A stretch of 50,739 bases of DNA, taken from contig CASEFP010000176.1 of assembly GCA_949287225.1 (NCBI GenBank), forward strand, positions 1 to 50,739, written 5' to 3'. The notes under the pieces were generated by a model, which saw only the letters and a program-made list of their open reading frames with translations, was not told the origin of the DNA and ran no database searches. Made by a program: the position numbers and the translations under genes. Of the stretch, positions 46,697-50,739 are shown piece after piece (position 1 is the first letter of the stretch; the number at the start of each line of letters is the position of its first letter). This DNA is from an uncultured Lentisphaeria bacterium. Its GTDB lineage: Bacteria; Verrucomicrobiota; Lentisphaeria; Victivallales; UBA1829.

Positions 46697-47986
46697 ATGA
46701 TTAAAACCGAATCCTATCTGCAATGCGTCCGGTGCGGCAAGACCTACGACATCGGGGAACTCCGCTACAACTGCGAATGCGGCGGCATTCTGGACGTGAA
46801 GCGCGATTTAAGCAAACTTGACGGAGGGGAGCTCAAGGCGCTCTGGGAAAAGCGCTGGGGAATGAAGCGCGGCATCGAATCCTCCGGCGTCTGGCGCTAC
46901 CGGGAACTTATTCTTGATGCCCCTGATGATAAAATAGTCACAAGGCAGGAGGGCAATACGAGACTCTATCCGGCGGGCTCTGCCGGAAAATGGGCGGGAC
47001 TTTCCAATCTTTATTTCAAACATGAGGGCGAGAATCCGACCGGCAGCTTCAAGGACCGCGGCATGACCTGCGGCGCCAGCGCGGCGAAACTTTTCAACGC
47101 GAAAACTGTCGCCTGCGCCTCGACCGGCAACACCAGCGCGAGCATGGCCTCCTACGCCGCCGTCAGCGGCATGAAATCCGTGATCTTCATTCCCGAGGGG
47201 AAAATCGCTTACGGAAAGCTGGCGCAGGCGCTCGCCTATGGCGGAATCACGCTTCAGATCTCCGGAAACTTCGATGATGCGATGAGTCTGGTGCAGGACG
47301 TCTGCCGGGAACTGGGCATCTATCTGCTCAACTCGATCAACCCCTTCCGCATCGAAGGCCAGAAGGCCATTACCTTTGAGACGCTCCAGCAGCTCGACTG
47401 GGAGGCCCCCGACTGGTTCGTGATCCCCGGCGGCAACCTCGGAAACAGCAGTGCGATGGGCAAGGCGCTGATGGAGCTTCACGAACTCGGGATTCTTTCC
47501 AAAATCCCGAAAATAGCCGTAATCCAGGCGGCGGGCGCGAATCCGCTCTACAGGATGTGGACACAGCATACCCCGTATGAGGCGGTGAAGAATCCCGAAA
47601 CGATCGCGACCGCGATCAAGATCGGCAATCCGGTTTCGTGGGAAAAATCCCTCCGCGCGGTCAAATGGAGCGGCGGCACCGTCGAACAGGTCACCGAGCA
47701 GGAGATCATGGACGCGAAGGCGAAGCTCGACGCGGCGGGAATCGGTGCGGAACCGGCCTCCTGCTGTTCGCTTGCCGGAGCGAAAAAACTGGCGGACGCG
47801 GGCATCATCCGTCCGGACGAAAAGGTCGTCGGCATCCTGACCGGGAACATCCTCAAGGACCCCGACGCCGTGATCGGGTATCATCAGGACCAGCTCGGAA
47901 AACTGGGGATCCGGGGCACCTTCGCGAACCGGCCCGTCCAGATTCCGCCGACGCTTGAAGCGGTCCGGAACGCGCTAGGGTGCTGA
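46697..47986 (+). CDS. thrC: Threonine synthase
   Basis: A 429-residue PLP enzyme converting O-phosphohomoserine to threonine. A small N-terminal zinc-ribbon-like segment carries Cys10, Cys13, Cys26 and Cys28. The PLP lysine is Lys119 in NPTGSFKDRGM, followed by STGNTSASMASYAA and PGGNLGNSSAMGKAL, the phosphate loop. This is the short fold type common in archaea and PVC bacteria. It lies 50 bp after the permease gene and 3 bp before the next gene. Confidence 0.94.
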   Translation: MIKTESYLQCVRCGKTYDIGELRYNCECGGILDVKRDLSKLDGGELKALWEKRWGMKRGIESSGVWRYRELILDAPDDKIVTRQEGNTRLYPAGSAGKWAGLSNLYFKHEGENPTGSFKDRGMTCGASAAKLFNAKTVACASTGNTSASMASYAAVSGMKSVIFIPEGKIAYGKLAQALAYGGITLQISGNFDDAMSLVQDVCRELGIYLLNSINPFRIEGQKAITFETLQQLDWEAPDWFVIPGGNLGNSSAMGKALMELHELGILSKIPKIAVIQAAGANPLYRMWTQHTPYEAVKNPETIATAIKIGNPVSWEKSLRAVKWSGGTVEQVTEQEIMDAKAKLDAAGIGAEPASCCSLAGAKKLADAGIIRPDEKVVGILTGNILKDPDAVIGYHQDQLGKLGIRGTFANRPVQIPPTLEAVRNALGC

Positions 47987-47989
47987 ATC

Positions 47990-49177
47990 ATGCCGACGCC
48001 GAAACCATTTCCCGGAATTGAAAAGGTTCCGTTCCTGAAAAACGCCTACATCGAAAAATATTCGAAGATGGCGGGACTTGAGGAAACGGACATCCGGAAA
48101 ATCATCGCCGTCAAGGACGCGCTGCTTACACGCGATTCGTTCATGCGTCTCCTCTGGGATCTGCACGACCTGCTCTACCGGCAGGAACTGAAGTTCTCCG
48201 AGGTACTCCCGGAGGATCCCAAGCTGGAGCGGATTCTCGGCGAGGAGCAGTGCGGCGTCTTTTATTTTCTGCTGGTGCTTTCAGGCTTTCCCTTCGGTAT
48301 CCGGAACTACGAAAAACGCGGCTGGGACAATGAAATGCGTGATTCGGCGTTCCGCGACATGGCGGTCTGGGTGGCGCACTACAAACGGAATTTCGGAACG
48401 CCCGGTATCGCATGGATGATTCTCGTCTGGCTGCAGGGACATCTGAACTGCACGCTTCTGAGCTTCGGGCGCCTCCAGTTCAATCTCCGCTATAACTTCC
48501 AGTCACGGACGTTTGTCTTCCGGAACAATCTCAGCAGGGAAATCACAGTCCTTTCCGACGCGGGATTCCGCTATACGGAGGACGGCATCCGGGACGATCT
48601 CTCCCAGACGCCCTCTCCCGGAAGCTGGGTCAGCATCTACCGTGAAAACGAAAGCTCCTACACGGGCAATCGGATCACGCCCGACGGCCGCGCGGAACGC
48701 GATCCGATCTCCCTGCCGAAAACCGACTGGGATCTCGTCCTTTCCTTCGGCGATCCTGTCCTGAACATCCACATTCCGGAGGGCGGCGCGCTGACCCATT
48801 CGCTCTGCGTCGATTCCATGCGGCGCGCAATGGATTTCTTCCGCCGTTACGAGCCGGATTATCATTGGAAGGCCTTTTTCTGCATTACGTGGCTTCTGGA
48901 TCCCAGCCTCCAGAAAATTCTGCCTCCGACATCCAACATTCTCGCGTTTCAGCGGGCAGGTTATCTGATCCCTTATCCGGGGAAAGCCGATACGGTGTTC
49001 CGTGTCTTCGGGATCAAGGCGGACCGCGACGGCGTCGAAACCGTGCCGATTCACACCTCGCTCCAGCGGGCCCTTGTGAAATTCATCCGCGACGGCGGGG
49101 AATTCCATAAAGGCGCAATGTTCCTGCTCCGCGAAGACGCCGACGGCAGGGAAAACCCCTATGGGCAGCGTTTCTGA
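47990..49177 (+). CDS. Acyltransferase-domain protein (NAT_N/GNAT_C-like)
   Basis: A 395-residue cytoplasmic protein. The C-terminal half carries the GNAT_C-like pattern: LSFGRLQFNLRYNFQSRTFV, DPVLNIHIPEGGALTHSLCV, DSMRRAMDFFRRYEPDYHWK, FFCITWLLDPSLQKILPPTS and SNILAFQRAGYLIPYP. The N-terminal 140 residues are helical. Homologs are annotated as acyltransferase-domain proteins; the acyl donor and acceptor are unknown. Its position 3 bp behind thrC suggests a link with amino acid metabolism by co-expression only. Confidence 0.74.
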   Translation: MPTPKPFPGIEKVPFLKNAYIEKYSKMAGLEETDIRKIIAVKDALLTRDSFMRLLWDLHDLLYRQELKFSEVLPEDPKLERILGEEQCGVFYFLLVLSGFPFGIRNYEKRGWDNEMRDSAFRDMAVWVAHYKRNFGTPGIAWMILVWLQGHLNCTLLSFGRLQFNLRYNFQSRTFVFRNNLSREITVLSDAGFRYTEDGIRDDLSQTPSPGSWVSIYRENESSYTGNRITPDGRAERDPISLPKTDWDLVLSFGDPVLNIHIPEGGALTHSLCVDSMRRAMDFFRRYEPDYHWKAFFCITWLLDPSLQKILPPTSNILAFQRAGYLIPYPGKADTVFRVFGIKADRDGVETVPIHTSLQRALVKFIRDGGEFHKGAMFLLREDADGRENPYGQRF

Positions 49178-49195
49178 ACGGCGGGGAGCGGCGCA

Positions 49196-49720
49196 ATGAA
49201 ACGTATGGCGCTTTTCCTGCTTATTCTTCCCGGAATTGCCATGCTTTGCGCGGACGATCTGGTCACGCGGAAAGGGAAAGTGTTTTCCGATTACAAAATT
49301 GTCGAGGTCGCGCCCATCGGTATACGGATCACCTATCAGAAGGAGAAGAAGACCCGCACGGCCACCATTCTCTTCAAGGAGCTCACCGACGAGTTCCTGG
49401 AACATTATCCCGGGAAAGACCCCGTCGAACGCGAGATCTTTGCGGCGAGTCTTGACAAACGGAAAAAAATCCGTGTTCTGGAGGAAAAACGCGATGCAAG
49501 GCTGGAAGCGCTCGAGGAGAGCGAGGAAAGTTTGAAGGAGCGGAAACTCTCTCCTGAACGGAGAAAACAGCTCCGGAGCCGCATTCGCGAGGAAAAGAAA
49601 AAAACCGTCCGCAGTTTTCATCAGGCGTGCGCAAAACTGGATGCGGAGGAACGCGCCCGTGTCGAGAACGCAAGAAAAAAAGCCGAACCGCAGAACGACG
49701 TTCCGAAACCAGGAAAATGA
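49196..49720 (+). CDS. Hypothetical exported coiled-coil protein
   Basis: A 174-residue protein: signal peptide about 1-19 (MALFLLILPGIAMLCA), a short domain (DLVTRKGKVFSDYKIVEVAP to about 65, SH3-like by pattern), then a long charged helix rich in Glu, Lys and Arg (about 75-160), probably a coiled coil. The tail is low complexity. GGGAG lies seven bases before the ATG and the gene follows the acyltransferase by 18 bp, so it ends the lptF/G-thrC operon. No function can be given. Confidence 0.72.
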   Translation: MKRMALFLLILPGIAMLCADDLVTRKGKVFSDYKIVEVAPIGIRITYQKEKKTRTATILFKELTDEFLEHYPGKDPVEREIFAASLDKRKKIRVLEEKRDARLEALEESEESLKERKLSPERRKQLRSRIREEKKKTVRSFHQACAKLDAEERARVENARKKAEPQNDVPKPGK

Positions 49721-49941
49721 ACTGCCCCGGTGCAGAGCATGATGCGGGAAATCGGGGATTTCGCCGCCGCAGAGGTTTTACCCGCGTCCCGAGGTGGATT
49801 CAAGCGTGCTGCGTCTGACGCTCCGTGCTTCCGCTTTCCGGATTGCGGTATTATCCTTTGACCGCCGGCATCAAGTTCTGAAATCGGATTTCGGAAGGGT
49901 GCATTCTGCAGGAACGGGAGCTCTCTTTCCTGATTGTTCCG

Positions 49942-49971
49942 AAAACGGCAGGCCAAGTGACCGGCCTGCCG
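49942..49971 (-). terminator. Terminator-like hairpin after the truncated gene
   Basis: Perfect 9-bp stem CGGCAGGCC/GGCCTGCCG with an 8-nt loop. On the minus strand it is followed by TTTTC; on the plus strand a T-run comes 13 bases later, so it may act both ways. The remaining bases between 49721 and 50007 show no gene. Confidence 0.6.
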
Positions 49972-50007
49972 CAATTAAGATCTTTTTTTGTCAGACAGTT
50001 CTGCTTT

Positions 50008-50560
50008 TCAGAAGGGCAGTTTGAGTTCAGGCGGCGGGGTGTCCCCCTTCGGGATCGTGAAGCGCCAGATCGGACGGCCCGTCGTTTCGCCGGCCTCGGC
50101 TGCGAGCGTCTGGAAGAATCCGGTCCATGCGCCGGGCTTCACCGCCGCGGACGAGTCGCCGAACGGCTGGACCGCCGAAACGATCAACGTCCCTCTTCCG
50201 TGTCTGAGCCGGATCATTGCAGCTTTTCCGTCCGGATAGGTGGCGAGGACGGACGCGCCCTGCGGGATCTGACTGTAATCCCATGCGTCGAACATCCCGT
50301 TTTCCCCGTCCGTGAGGTTCCTCACTTTCGAGAGGGGAAGTTTTCCGCCGTCCGCCGTATTCAGGCAGTCGCTTTCCGGTTTTTTCCGGATCAGGCGCGC
50401 GCCGCCGAGCCACTGTTCCCGCTCGGGAAATGAGCTTCCGTCGATATGATGACGCAGGAATCCGGGATCAAGGATGACAACTGTTCCTCCTTTGTCGCGG
50501 CAACAAACTTCGTCATTTTCGAGAAACTCCTTTCGGCTGACTGCTACGCCAAACCTTTGT
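50008..50560 (-). pseudogene. 3' remnant of a glycosidase-like gene cut by an IS element
   Basis: The minus-strand frame is open for about 184 codons with host-like GC-rich codon use, ending PKGDTPPPELKLPF at 50008. It reads SRKEFLENDEVCCRDKGGTV, then VILDPGFLRHHIDGSSF, RNLTDGENGMFDAWDYSQIP and RLRHGRGTLIVSAVQPFGDS. This resembles the C-terminal Rossmann-like and beta-domains of large glycosidases, in which a KGGTVVI block is common. No start codon with a binding site exists; a GTG at 50325 is internal to the conserved part. Upstream the frame stops at about 50563, where the composition turns AT-rich. The family is uncertain. Confidence 0.62.
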
Positions 50561-50614
50561 GTCTCTCATAATATCTATTTAGGGATATATCCTAAGAGTT
50601 TATCAACTAATAAA

Positions 50615-50643
50615 TTGATTTTAATAGCTCCTTGTGCTATATT
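50615..50643 (+). promoter_or_regulatory. Transposase promoter inside the IS element
   Basis: TTGATT (50615-50620), a 17-bp spacer and TATATT (50638-50643), about 30 bp before the transposase ATG. Confidence 0.6.
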
Positions 50644-50672
50644 ATCTTCACGCAAAAACAATGGAGGTAAAC

Positions 50673-50739
50673 ATGGCAACGACAAGGCTGAGAACATGGG
50701 AAATAACGGATGAATTTTGGGCAAAAGTTGAAACATATA
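50673..50739 (+). CDS. IS5-family transposase, N-terminal fragment
   Basis: Only 22 codons are present (MATTRLRTWEITDEFWAKVE, then TY). The WEITDEFWxKVE opening is typical of IS5-family DDE transposases of the IS427/IS1031 kind. GGAGG lies five bases before the ATG. The catalytic residues are beyond the window. Confidence 0.72.
   Translation, partial: MATTRLRTWEITDEFWAKVETY

Larger units (their letters stand above)
50550..50739 (+). mobile_element. Left end of an IS5-type insertion sequence
   Basis: From about 50550 the DNA becomes strongly AT-rich, an open frame ends abruptly, and a transposase gene with its own promoter begins. The exact left end and target duplication cannot be set because the right end is outside the window; the border is accurate to about 15 bases. 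Confidence 0.7.

Noticed and set aside
49730-49900. Small palindromes (GAAATC GGG GATTTC and similar) that look like the hairpin elements
   Set aside because: Isolated, short, and not in the A-B-C-D order or followed by the conserved tail; likely chance.

Overview
The window comes from a Gram-negative, GC-rich bacterium of the PVC group, most likely Lentisphaerae (Victivallis-like). This placement is an inference; no rRNA or marker phylogeny was run. It rests on the outer-membrane/LPS machinery (kdsA/B/C, lptA/B/C/E, an LptF/G permease, BamD), a fused SecDF, a pseudopilin with the N-terminal motif [20 protein letters not shown], a GntR regulator with a sugar-type effector domain, and several intracellular glycosidase-like proteins. 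Most of it is ordinary chromosome, dense and well ordered; both ends are AT-rich and look different.

Layout. 1-1583: partial pseudopilin gene and its likely GntR/LacI-type regulator, with a consensus promoter and a tandem operator-like repeat. 1878-6155: kdgK, then yajC-secDF. 6459-8861: a GH2-type glycosidase. 8985-15120: a DUF1015 gene leading the chain kdsB-kdsA-kdsC-lptC-lptA-lptB plus an SGNH hydrolase. 15217-17895: a large GH20/DUF4838-like protein, convergent with prmC. 18843-21386: TRL lipoprotein, argH and a secreted protein. 21386-22036: a non-coding cluster of small hairpins. 22038-24438 (minus): redox-type Cys protein, argC, rpsI, rplM. 24660-25089 (minus): a candidate small RNA and tRNA-Gln(CUG). 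25536-29352: MFS transporter, TIM-barrel sugar isomerase/epimerase, BASS transporter, YbaK. 29388-35502 (minus): bamD-lptE, and a membrane-fusion protein/RND pump pair. 35688-38056: NAD(P)HX repair enzyme and a membrane-anchored unknown. 38240-40267: EF-G-like GTPase. 40580-44173: surface repeat protein, then an operon corA-fmdB-rsmA-nucleotidyltransferase. 44272-49720: serC diverging from an LptF/G permease, thrC, an acyltransferase-fold protein and a coiled-coil secreted protein. 50008-50739: the 3' remnant of a gene cut by an IS5-type element whose transposase starts at 50673.

How the genes work together. Most of the window builds the outer membrane: Kdo synthesis and activation, the Lpt bridge with its ATPase and permease, LptE and BamD at the outer membrane, SecDF/YajC for export, and an RND pump. 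Amino-acid genes (argC, argH, serC, thrC) and translation genes (prmC, rsmA, rpsI, rplM, tRNA-Gln, YbaK, EF-G-like) are scattered among them. Sugar use is represented by KdgK, two glycosidase-like proteins and the TIM-barrel epimerase.

Most unusual: a family of multi-hairpin elements. Two near-identical direct copies and one diverged inverted copy sit at 21386-21973, and a further degenerate copy lies between the membrane-fusion and RND pump genes at 34271-34349. The hairpin arms change between copies but stay complementary. Next is an apparent independent small-RNA gene of about 139 nt at 24660-24798 with its own promoter and terminator. Promoters are readable by eye in many gaps as TTGxxx-16/17-TAxxxT, including one exact TTGACA-17-TATAAT.
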